Source of the DNA: Polytrichum commune
Lineage: Eukaryota > Streptophyta > Polytrichopsida > Polytrichales > Polytrichaceae
Assembly: GCA_950295325.1 (NCBI GenBank)
Contig: OX485806.1
Span: 38,752,001-38,812,000 of the forward strand
Reading direction: 5' to 3'
DNA: 60,000 nucleotides
The notes under the pieces are model-generated. The model was not told the DNA's origin, ran no database searches, and was given only the letters and a program-made list of their open reading frames with translations. This document shows positions 47,721-58,555 of this stretch, one piece after another (position 1 is the stretch's first letter; each line of letters begins with the position of its first letter). The translations under genes and the position numbers were made by a program.

Positions 47721-47890
47721 GCTACACCATTTATGATATTTAATGTCATGTACATTATTTGCAAAGGACCTATTCTAGATGCCTAGAGGTCTCAAAGTGT
47801 CAAATTTGCTAACTGCCAATATGATACTATTTGTCAACAAAGTAATTATTTGCAGAGGAAGTTCATGTACATTATGACATTTAGTGTAGC
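47721..47890. mobile_element. MITE of the CACTACACTAAATA family, short copy
   Basis: The left end is GCTACACCATTTATGATATT followed by TAATGTCATGTACAT. The right end read inward is GCTACACTAAATGTCATAAT followed by GTACATGAAC. The inverted ends share GCTACAC and a GTACAT block, with a gap in the right end. About 170 bp. Confidence 0.5.
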
Positions 47891-49182
47891 ACATTGTGAT
47901 ACTTGAGATGATATTTTTGCGTTTAAGTATTCAAGGGCAAGATGTTATTGAACATGCTAATGCCAAGTGTCATGTCTTCACATTTTAGTATGCAAGAGTT
48001 AGATGTCATTTTAGCATCCAAGTGTCATGTATCTGTCTCATTGGAAACTGAAAGTGACTTATATATGTAATAAAGTACTAATTATCTCATGATTTATGTT
48101 TAATGTATGTAGTGGAGGCATTTACTAAATTTATAGCCTAATATTAGTACATATACATTTTTTCTCTCTATAAATTTCTCATATATACGGATTTGCATTT
48201 CATAGTCAAAGGTACAGTCATATGCAACAAGCCTTCCCCTTTCTTCCATGTGGGCACATTTTTGCTATTACAAATATGAGAATTGGAACACTAATTCATC
48301 AATTGCCAATTAGTTGTAAAAATTTGTGCATTATTTGAATTTCACAACATTGAATGTTTCCAATATCAATTCCCAAGTATAATAAGTAGCAAACATAAGG
48401 GATGACATAAACCCAAGGCCTTAACCCACGTATTATGGGAACTTTGAGATATGATGCCTAATATTGAGACAATGCTTGGACGAGTGGCATTCCCAACACT
48501 CAAATATAGATGCACCCTACAACTATATATGATGCCCATTTCAAAATTACATATAAAATAGGAGTCACGTGAAGATGAAGCAACATCGGAATTCACACCA
48601 CGGGCAACATCGGATTAATCTCTCTATCAAAACATACAAAGGTCGTTCTTTGATGGATTCATATATTATTATGATAGTTCGTTTGAGAGTTAAGACTATA
48701 ATTAAGTCTTCCAAGTAACCCCTTAAGTTAGGTATGTAGTACGGAGACTAGATCAAAGCTGATCCAAGAATATGCCTCTTGACAAACCAACATTTTCCAC
48801 GGAACATGTGGCTTGAAATGATTTGAGGAAGCCGGATCCATGAAGCACATCCCATGGGGAATTGGATCCGTTTAAAACGTAGACAATGCAATCATAATCA
48901 TGTCTCATCTCCCCCCAAAAAAAGACCACCTCCCATGCAAAGACAAGTCTTTCAATGGGACTAGCAAGTTGACATTAGTCTCTCGGAGGTTATGGCGCTC
49001 CGCCATCTTAGGGGATTAGTCAATTTGAAACCATCCTTATCTAATATATGTCCCCTGAGTCTTTTGGCTTCAGAGACTCCAAAATCAACTCTGTTTAATA
49101 GTTTAAGTCTTAGAACCATCTCGAACTTACATGTATGAGCATAAGTCTTTGCTAAAGGATGAAGTGTTTCTCATTCACACTA
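47891..49182. other. No recognisable gene
   Basis: AT-rich. The frame 48366-48596 and the start of 49131-49400 show no domain. Confidence 0.4.
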
Positions 49183-49683
49183 AGGGCCACTTCACACACG
49201 AGCCAAGAGTTGTGACCATGAAATTGTGGGAGCCCAAAAGAAAGTGTCCAAAGGCCGTCCTAAGACACCTCTGTAATCATGTAGCGTGGTCACGGACCCT
49301 CAAGTGTAGTGTGAAGTCATATGTGACCGGGCTCTCAACCAAATGCTATTTCAACAAATTTGTATTCATGCAGGTCCTCACACATGATAAAATAAAATAA
49401 ATCAACGGTTGTGAGTGTTCGGAGTGCCATGGTCTCCCGGTTTTGTGTTAGGCCTACTTCCAAGAAATGGTTTTTGAAAACAGTCCAAGTAACTATAAAA
49501 CATGACCCATTCGATGCCATGTAGGAATCCATGTAGACTTTACATCCATTATGCATACACATACTTTGTTGGTCCCTCAAGCGTAGTGTGAAGCGAACTT
49601 GGACCGGCTCCGTCTTGTCCACCAACGAGAGTACTTCAAGTGTAATGGTCACGGGCTCTCAGTCTCGTGTGTGAAGTGGCCCT
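49183..49683. mobile_element. TIR element of about 501 bp, AGGGCCACTTC termini
   Basis: The left end is AGGGCCACTTCACACACGAG and the right end read inward is the same 20 bases, followed in both by a diverged GTGACCAT-containing stretch. The interior has a direct repeat (tcaagtgtagtgtgaag near 49301 and tcaagcgtagtgtgaag near 49577). AGGGCC-type ends suggest hAT, but no 8-bp duplication is seen. The minus frame 49335-49652 is not recognised. Confidence 0.7.
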
Positions 49684-50499
49684 AATCCTCGACGTCCTAT
49701 TAAGGTGTGAGGATGACCGTGTTCTCTTTATGAAGCCGGATGATGAGTGGCCTCTTGCTTTTACTATAAGTCAAGCCTGTCTCATGGTTTGCCGACATGA
49801 ACTTTGGCAAACCCAACCCACATGTTGTCAATGGAGTAGACAATAAGGTTGGGGCTACCCTTATCCCCGAGCGGAACGTTCATGTCTTGGAGTCTTTTGG
49901 AATGATAAAGACCCTTCAAATGGTAAGTTACAAAAATTATAACCTCAATGTTAATGTGGATCTTGTAATATTTTATTTTTTTCTAAATTCATTTCATGTT
50001 TTATTGACGCTTTCACTATGAAAATGAAATCCCAATCAATTTCTTATTTACTAAGTGTAAGTAAATAAGTGGACACACACACACATATATGATTTTGGAC
50101 CTCGAAGATGAAGTACACTTAATATGGGTTATATGGACACGTGGACTTTAAAAATGCAAAAGGAAATTGTTTTCAAGGTTGGGCGGAGCAAGCAACAATT
50201 TTTTGTAGGGATTTTATTTCTTGTTTTTTAAGGCTTCATGGGGGTGCTAGATCGCGGGCCCCAACCCATATCCACCTCCCCCATGAAAGTTCATAGGGAG
50301 TGGTTTAGTGTCCATAGTATGACAATACCTCCACATGACGCAAAATTCGGTACAAGACTTGCTAATGTAGGTTATGCCACCTTCCCACCTAACTTTAGTG
50401 TAGCCTAAAGGTTCGTTCTAAAAAGATGGTCTTCACACCATTGACGCTATCTAGTCCCAAGCTTAGTTGGCAAATGACGTGGCATGCTTTAGAAGCGGA
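49684..50499. other. Unassigned; one exon-like frame
   Basis: The frame 49797-50021 ends its plausible part at 49921 before GTAAGTTAC, a good splice donor. An adjacent frame from about 49685 (DDRVLFMKPDDEWPLAFTIS) also reads as protein-like. I recognise no family, so a captured exon or old gene fragment is possible. Confidence 0.25.
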
Positions 50500-50870
50500 G
50501 GTTTTAAGCTTCAAGTACCGACCCTCCCATCAGTACCCAAAGACGAGGCAAAGAATATAGGACCTTTAAAAGTGTTGCCTCCAACCCTTGTGATTGGTTG
50601 CTTTTGGTCTTTGCTATGAGGACACGAGGAGCTTCATTAACAAAAACCAATGATAAGATAGATGAGTGGTAAGGCATTTGTGGATGGGACAATAACTATG
50701 CAACATTCATTGCTTGGTAAGATAAAACAATGAACATGTGTGAAAGCTACTTAACTAAAACCTACTCGAAAATGTCCAGAGTAAGTTCTTGTAGGTGCAC
50801 ATGGATAGCCGAGTGCCTCTACTATAACCGAGAGTCCTTGTTTTTAAGAAAGACTTTCGTTATTTGGTAA
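50500..50870 (-). repeat. Dispersed repeat R2, copy B
   Basis: Reverse complement of 34950-35310, differing by scattered substitutions and small indels. Confidence 0.75.
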
Positions 50871-53086
50871 AATCAATTGGTAATTGGGCATTAGATAGGT
50901 TGGGTTGACTTTGATTCCATGATCTTACTTTTGAGTAACTAAACTTGTCCAATGTCTTATTCAAACCCAAACATGTGGAAATGGCCCGCGGATTATTACC
51001 TGGCTTGTGGCTCCTACTATTGTGGAAGGGATACAGTCAAGGCTCATTTTTGCACCCGTCACAAGAAAAAAAGAAATGCATATAAACTTTGAAATTAATC
51101 TTGTCCATACTTGACAACAAAAAAAACTAGCAAGGTGGCCAAGCACCTTATGGGTTCAGAAATAATATAAAATAAAATCTTGTCCATCGAAAGAGAAGTG
51201 AAAACGAAAAAATGTTTGTCAAATGGGAAGGCAAAAAAAAAGTTAGCGCGCCAAAGGAAACATCCCCTCAAGCATTTACATGTCAATCATATCCCATAAC
51301 TACAGTATGGCCAAACAATGTTGTTTCCCATAATATATAAGCCAAACTTCGATTACATGGTGACTTCAGAGATACGAGTCAACTTCTAGACATGTAAGTG
51401 ACACCAACCTGAACCAATTTGAGTTTATGTTGAATTTTGGATGTCTATGCTTTCATACTAGATTGAACCATATCTATGATGATGGATTCCAATTTCCAAT
51501 CTCGAATTATTCTAGGAGATTGCTAGTGAATGTGATCACAAACAAGAGTTAAAACAAAACAATTAATTTAAACATTAATTATTTATGTCAGAGATTCTCG
51601 ACTAGAAGTAAGTGCATTTTTCAAGCTCAACTTTATTCTTGTCCATGAAAGATTTTCTCGCTAGAAACTGTAGATTTAGTGTAATGAAGGAAAAAAAAAA
51701 TTGATGTAGTAAAAAAAAAACTTGAGTTGCCACTGAAGGTTGATTGTAAAACAATTCATTGTGATGAAAAGAAAGCTTGAGCAAATTATGAGTTTAGGGT
51801 TGTTACTCATGAGTTGCTACTATAGATTGGTATGATGAAGAAAATTGATTGATAAAAAGACTGATCACAAAGTTATGTGATTTTTCATATATTTTATCAG
51901 CTGCCACTGCAAATTTGGTATGATGAAGGAAACCAATTGATGTAGTAAGTAGAGAAGAAGAGACACCAAAATTTGTTGCATAGGCATAAGCAAATATGCT
52001 TGGAAAATTCTTAATGGTATAGATTGCACCCCCCCCCCCCTCCCTCCTCCGTGCCTACTTTGCTTGAGCTCTAGCATTAGCATTGTACATGAGATATAAA
52101 TCTTCTCCGGAGGTATGTAATAAACACTATTCTTCATGTCCGTTGCAGTAATATGCATTATCTACAACCATGCAAGCTATGGTGTCAAACTTGAAGTTGT
52201 TTATCATGTTTCTTTGATATTTTCATGGAATCTTTGAGTTACAAGTTTGTAGGAGTTTTGATTACACTTTGCAAGTCACTCACCAAATTATGGTTTGATG
52301 TATTATATATTCTATGTGAGGGCGATATAACTTAGGTTGACTTGGATCTTCTACTTTCAAATCCTAGAGTAATTATTTATATGTTTCTTGCCTAAGATGT
52401 AGGCTTAGTTGTACATTGAGGGTTTCAAGGCGTTCGTATGTCTCCAATTGAGGGATTCTCCATAATTGAAGGAAAAAACAAGTTTTGCATTCTTTCATCA
52501 TTAGTTGTTGCTTGCTATAGCAAATTTTTGTACCTTGATTTAATCTTTTTGTAATGAAATCCTTATAATCACAACTTCAACCTTTAATTTTTCAAGATTA
52601 TTTGTTGTTAAGCATTTTCAACGATTGAATCAATCCTTGTTGATGTCCAAGGGTTTAAATTGAATGTTCAAACAAGCAAATGCATGATTTTTTATACCAA
52701 GCATAATATAAATATCATGCAAAGTGAATGTCTTGTTTTGCAAATATATACACGTACTCCTAGGATTGATTGAATTCATGGAATAAAAGATCTTTAACAT
52801 CTATTATTTTCTGCTCGTGTTGAATCATGTTGTTTTGAAGACTTTGTAATAACCTTGAAGAAAGTACTTTGTTGCCTTGGACCTGGAGAGAATGAATGTC
52901 ATACTTAGCAGTGAAATGGAAACCAATTGAAGGTCTTTGTTTGTTAGGAATGCTTGTCAAATATATATTTTGTGTACATGTGTATGTATGATTGTGGAAT
53001 CGTGTTGTATGCTTGATATTTGAGTTGATAACTAATGTCATAGCAATGGTTGGAGAGCTTGATCATAAAATTTGGATTAACTGCAG
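50871..53086. other. AT-rich, gene-free, with a degenerate tandem repeat
   Basis: Apart from the tandem repeat at 51661-51950 and C12 at 52029-52040, nothing is recognised. The minus frame 52760-53041 has no domain. Confidence 0.4.
51661..51950. repeat. Degenerate tandem repeat, about 63-87-bp step
   Basis: Units start near 51664, 51727, 51814 and 51900 and share ttgccactgnagattt, then tgatgaagga and aattgatgtagtaa. On the minus strand two units encode similar peptides (LLHQFFFSFITLNLQ and LLHQLVSFIIPNLQ). Confidence 0.5.
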
Positions 53087-53489
53087 TTGAAGCAATGCAA
53101 GCACAACGAGTCACTTGAATTTGTAGAAACTTTGAGGCATGAATGTGAACTCCTAGGATGGATTGAATTCATCGTACGGGGCATTGCAATTTTGTGGGGG
53201 CATGAACAAGTGATATACCAGTTGGCCACATCTCATGAAACTTTGGCAAAAAATATTTGTCATTCCCTCAAGTATTGTAATTTGTGAAAGGGAATTTACA
53301 AAACAAAATGCTATCAAGAGCCACTTTGTGAGTTTCAATAAAGTTGAACACTTTGGATGCTTTGATGTGAGTATCATTATGCGGGATAGAGTTGGTGGAC
53401 CCATCAAAAAGGAGCACTTGCTACAATCCATCATTATGCTACCCAACAATGTTATCAATCTACAACTAGATGTGATATTTGGAATGTAA
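53087..53489 (+). pseudogene. hAT transposase C-terminal (dimerisation) fragment
   Basis: 53235-53489 reads IVICEREFTKQNAIKSHFVS and FNKVEHFGCFDVSIIM, fitting the hAT C-terminal pattern CER-x-FS-x-x-x-x-IK-x-x-x-R-x-x-L-x-x-x-x-L-x-x-L. The preceding frame (53087-53283) matches the region just upstream in another frame, so there is a frameshift near 53270. No TIRs identified. Confidence 0.45.
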
Positions 53490-54330
53490 TCTTTAGCCCA
53501 CGCACACTTACTAGTGCGGGCCACCATTGAAGACATTCTACCAGCATTGGTTACATCCCAATGGTTCTCACTGGCCAATTTGGAGCTAAAAGTGGCCCAT
53601 GTTGGTAGGAGTTGGTTCTTGGTTGCCCATGCCAATCAGTGCAGTCAAGCTATTAATGGTCAGAGGCTTCCAACAACCATTATTTTATGGACATCTAGCA
53701 TCTTTGTTTATGAGGTCATTGCCTACATAACCTTTCAACAAGAGCGTTTCACATAACATTACTAAGCAATTTCATTATGTTCCCTTTCCAATACAACACT
53801 ATTTTATCTAATTAGTGTGGTTATCATTGGAGTTACACATGATTGCTATAACATTTTATTGAGAGTATCAGTTTTTTACCCAAATAACACAAGTAGTTGC
53901 TATGCACACCATAGAATATAATATGAGTTAGTTGGTAGAAAACAATAATGTCGATAAAATAAATATAAAGCAACATGTAACCCCAAATGGTAACCTACAT
54001 TAATAAGATACTAGGGCTGGCCACAAGACCCAACTTTGGGTAGCCCATGCGACACTTGGGCCATGCCACTGAGGTGATGTTAATGGAGGGTGTGGTTTCG
54101 TGGGTAGACTGCATCCAAGCCATCCATTCAAGGCGCCCCATCCTATGGTCTATGAAACTTCTCGGGCAACCCAAAAAAAAACTTCTAACGGATGAAATTA
54201 TAGCAAATGAAAAATCAATGTTTTGCAAGATGAAGGGGTTGATTGTTCATTTGGTTGTATGAGAGCATTTGTGTGGGATTTTGAAGGTTCTCGTAGGGTT
54301 CCCAATATGGTTCCCAAAGTTCCCAATCGT

Positions 54331-54425
54331 CTTGGAGTTGATGGCTAGTACCCTTAGCTCTACCTTTGGGAAGGAAGAGGTGGGGGTTTGATTCTTCCCG
54401 TCGGCATCATCTCTCACACAAGTCC
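54331..54425 (+). mobile_element. Possible tRNA-derived SINE head
   Basis: tggagttgatggctagtacc resembles an A box and gggggtttgattcttccc a B box (54382-54399), about 45 bp apart. No target duplication or tail was confirmed, so this is tentative. Confidence 0.3.
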
Positions 54426-54894
54426 TTTTAATGAAGGATTGAGTTTGAAAAAAATTCATCCTAAATTCATAAGTGGATGGAGGTGGAGATTTCATCCAAT
54501 GTGAAGTTTTTCAAGCTCTACTCGGTGGGAAGAGAAGCCAAAAGTTGGGGCAACATAAGAGCCTTTAGATGTCTCAGATCGCAATTGATGGCCGAGATCT
54601 TCCTAGCGCTCGAGTTGATGGGAGGCGTTCATAGTGCCTTAGTGACGCATGCACTTGGGTGCCATGGGCCCTGACTCCACCACAAATTGAGGGATTGTAC
54701 GCCTAGGTTGGCAACTTACCCCACTTGGCACAAGATTGTGGCGGCACAATTGGACCGCCACTTGTCACCACTTGGGACAATTGAAATGTTCAGGGTAAAA
54801 TTTGAAGACCTTTGCGGTGGCCCTGCATGGGCATCATCCACCTTTTGTTGTGTTGTACCACTGCTACCCAACCTCCCCAACGGCTAAAGACAAC

Positions 54895-55286
54895 TAAGGT
54901 AGGGGTGGCAATTTCCGTGCGGGTCCTAAAAGTCGACCCCTATGTCGGAAGCACCTATCTAGGTGTTTTTACCTGGGTTTACAAAAGCAGCTATCAAGGT
55001 GCTTTTACCGTTCACAACGCTGCCAACATTTCATTGGCTGCCAGCGGTCGGTTTTAGAAATCCACCCTATGGATATACCACGTACCCTATGTGCGAGTGT
55101 TGGTCACTCTACAAGGTTTCCTTTAAAAATTTGTAGGAAATCGTAAACATGTTGGAAAATTTTGATTTTTTCATAGTTGCTCTTGCACCAGCTTTGCGGA
55201 GCGCTCAAAATTTATAAAATAAAATAGTTTCAGCATCCCAACTAGGCACATCTGAAATTTGGACGGAAATTGCCACCCCTACCTTA
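54895..55286. mobile_element. hAT-type MITE, 392 bp, perfect 24-bp TIRs
   Basis: Both ends read TAAGGTAGGGGTGGCAATTT followed by CCGT, inverted, with no mismatch. TAGGGGTGGCAA is a well-known plant hAT terminus. The interior is non-coding and contains gtgctttta/taggtgttttta-like words. It lies inside the larger TIR element 54012-55321. Confidence 0.85.
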
Positions 55287-55321
55287 CGGGGTAACAAAAT
55301 TGGGTCATGTGCCTAGCCCTT

Positions 55322-58300
55322 ATGACATCGATGGTACTAAATGACATGGTATGGTATTTAAAAAAATAAAAAAATAAAAAAATAAAAAAAAGGCCGGTCA
55401 CTCTCACACAAAACCCCAACACGGAATTTGAGGCACCTCCCCACTACTCGGTCCCGTAGATATCTTAAGGACTCATGCAACAAGCATTGGGATCACAAAT
55501 GGAGATGGGCAAAGTCAGTAAGCCCCCGGTTACGTTGCAAACTTCTCAAGAGCTTTGTGCATGTCTTTAAATGTGTGATGCCTTAATTAACATCCAAATT
55601 TGCGCTAATCACCCATTTTATTGCAAATAGGTTTCCAGCTAAGGCCCCTAGGTACCCGGTATCCTCTCTCTCTGCAGATCGCAGGTAGCTTGCCTTCTTC
55701 TTCTTCTTCTTCTTCTTCTTTCTTTAAAAAAAATTAGACGGAAGGCCGACAAAGCCAACGCCATTGCATAAAAAGCTTGACTTCTTTCTACCTCAAATAT
55801 TGTGTCCTAGGGTATCGTTGTGAGTTGAATGTTTGAATTTTTGAATTTTTGAGACAGAAGGCCAAACGTGCGAACGCCATGACTTAAAAGGAACCAAGAA
55901 AACACGCCCACTTCGAGGGGAGGTGGAACCCCTCGGACGCAAAACGATGTTTGATTTTTTTAATTGCAGTGCAACCTGTTGTTTTAGCACGTTGTGATTG
56001 AAGAGGATTTGTCAAAATTGGTTTTGGGATTCTGTTAGGGGTGAGGATCATTCAAATTTCTCCTTATTTTCTCATTCATGACATGGTCTCAGAGTCCATC
56101 GGATTAGTATACAACCTGGATTTTGAGTTTATCTCTAGCTTGACTGACGTCAAGTTTCAAAACTTCTATGGCTACATACTCCATTGTTGCTTACTGGATG
56201 CGGTCAAATTCAGCATGTCTACAAATTTCTGATGCAGGAATAGTAGGATTACATTCATTTTTTTTGTTGTCATTGGTGTGGCATTTCAGATTCTGAGCGC
56301 ATGTGCAATGTTGGGATTGACTGTCCGATCATCATCAATTCAATTCCTCAAGAGTTCAATAGACTTGCACTTGAAATCCGTCTCTATAGCTAGGTGCATC
56401 GATTTATTGTGGGAATTCAGGGGGGGGGAGCTACATTGTGAAGGAGAGAGCGAGGCCCTGTCCAAATAGGTTTTCTTGCTTTCCGGAGCCCTGGTATCTT
56501 CTCTGTAATTTCTTCAGTTGCCAGTTCTCTTTTTACCTCATTGAAAGGGGGGGGGGGGGGGGCACATGTGCTCTGAAACTGCAGGTTTCCCTACTACTGT
56601 AATGCCATCATCCTAGCATTCCGGGAACTAAAAAAGTGTTGATTTTCTATTGAATTAGTAGTTGGGAACATGGGTTTCCATACCCACTAGACTGCCAACT
56701 CTTGACAAACGATGAGGGGAAATCATAGTCCATCACTTTGAGAGCCAATGAGAATGCAACATCGGGTTGTGCATATTTAAAATCAAATATTTGGTCTATT
56801 TGTTGATTAATCAACTTTGAAGTGTGTGAAACCTTGCAACTCTCCAACCTAACACGTGCCACTAAACTAATAAAAACATTGACTCATTTGCACATGTAAT
56901 GTGACCATGAGTTTCAAAGCATTTGATTTCACCTCTCTCGTCCAAGACGGCTTGTTATGAAAACCTTCGGTTTTGAAAGTGTGTACCCCCCCCCCCCTCT
57001 TGAACAATGTTGAACAAAGTTCAACATCAGAGGGGTATAATGCATGTTGGATTTCCACTAGATGCCCAGACCCGTATAGCAGCTCAAATGAGCTAAGTAA
57101 TGTTATGCATGTTTGGTTGCTCAATGAGTTATAAACTACTTGACTCTTTTCAATGTGAGACCTAGTGGGGAATCATAAAAATGCATGATCATTCTTTAAA
57201 GTGATTTCTAGTAATACTCTCATGCCATAACGTTACTTAGCTTGCAATGTTTGTTTTGTGGGCCCTGAGAATATAATAGTTGGATGCTCGAAGAGTTGCG
57301 CAAGGAGGCTCATATTCATATTGAACTCCCAACATCCAATTATTACATTTTGAGGGCCCACGTCGCTGAGTAATGTTATGGCAATCATTGGAAATGATTC
57401 TAAATTATTTCTAGAAAGTAAGTACAAGTCAATTGTCTATGGTGTATATGATAAGACTCAAATAATAAGTAATTATAAGCTGATCCTATGTATAAAAAAT
57501 GCTTCAATATGAGGGAGTTGAAGTCCATGTAAGCAATTGTCTTTCATAGTTCATATTGAATGTTTTGTGAAGGGTCCTTAGAGAAAGTTGAAACTCAACA
57601 TGTAATATTTTCGTAAGGAGACCCACCTTTCGAAAGGAAGCCAACATTCTCGTGATCTTGAAGTGTAAGGGAGAATGGCCTTCCATTCACGTTGGTGCAC
57701 ATAACACCAACATTCACTTCAATTATTTTTTTGTAGGGAGAGGTTGTGCATTATTGGTGTAAAAATATAGCTATATGATCAACATGACTTGAATGGTTTA
57801 ATTTTCTTTGCAACGTGTATGATAAATTCCATGAGTATGTGGAGCTTGAAAATTTTATAACTTTCTTGATGAAAATAGTTTAAATAGTAAATAATTTCAA
57901 CTTATGGTGAAGTGAAATAAGAACTAATTTGTGTAAGCAATGCTTTTAGAAAGAACAATGTTGAATTAAAAGAGCATTTTCACCAAATCGGGGGGGGGGG
58001 GTCTCTTGCAAACATCAACTTTTGAGGTTTTAGAAGTGTAATGGCATGTTTGTCCCTCCTTTTATAAATTGGTCATTGTCCATTTATTATGTCAAAGAAT
58101 GTTTGTCTTTGGACTATGGATATCCCCTAAAGATCTTGACCAAGTAAAATATCTCATATTTCTTTGGCCAATACCTCCAAAGAAAGGTTCTCTCATGCAC
58201 AATTGGTGAGCAATGAAGAATTTTTCTTGTATATGATGAGTCAAACATGTTGCCTTAAATTTTAAGACTCAAATTGTCGTTTGTAGCACGAAGATAATTC

Positions 58301-58555
58301 TCAGTCCAGTGAGCAAGTTCTTCACATCTTGGATGAGGTGTTGAGGTCAAATTAATCATCCATCACTTTAGACAATTGGAGATGGCATTGTATTTTTGGA
58401 TGGTCATGATGTCTCATCAATATGAAAGTTATTTGATCTGTTGAGTTAGATGTTAGATAGAAAATCTATAATGTAATTAATTAACAAGGTTTATGGCATG
58501 TAGTGATTAGGTTAAACTAACCATGTCATTAAGGTTTTGCTATCACTAAAACTAA
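55322..58555. other. No recognisable gene; homopolymers and microsatellites
   Basis: (AAAAAT)n at about 55360-55390, (TTC)n at 55693-55720, G16 at 56547-56562, C12 at 56986-56997 and G12 at 57990-58001. A short direct repeat (gacggaaggccgacaaagcc near 55738 and gacagaaggccaaacgtgcg near 55852) is visible. The frames 56041-56232 and 56278-56469 are not recognised. Confidence 0.4.

Larger units (their letters stand above)
54012..55321. mobile_element. hAT-type TIR element of about 1.3 kb, host of a nested MITE
   Basis: The left end is AGGGCTGGCCACAAGACCC followed by AACTTTG. The right end read inward is AGGGCTAGGCACATGACCC followed by AATTTTG, about 22 of 26 matching. AGGGCTGGC-type ends are common in plant hAT elements. 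No clear 8-bp duplication. The interior has only short frames. The nested element ends just 35 bp inside its right end. Confidence 0.55.
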
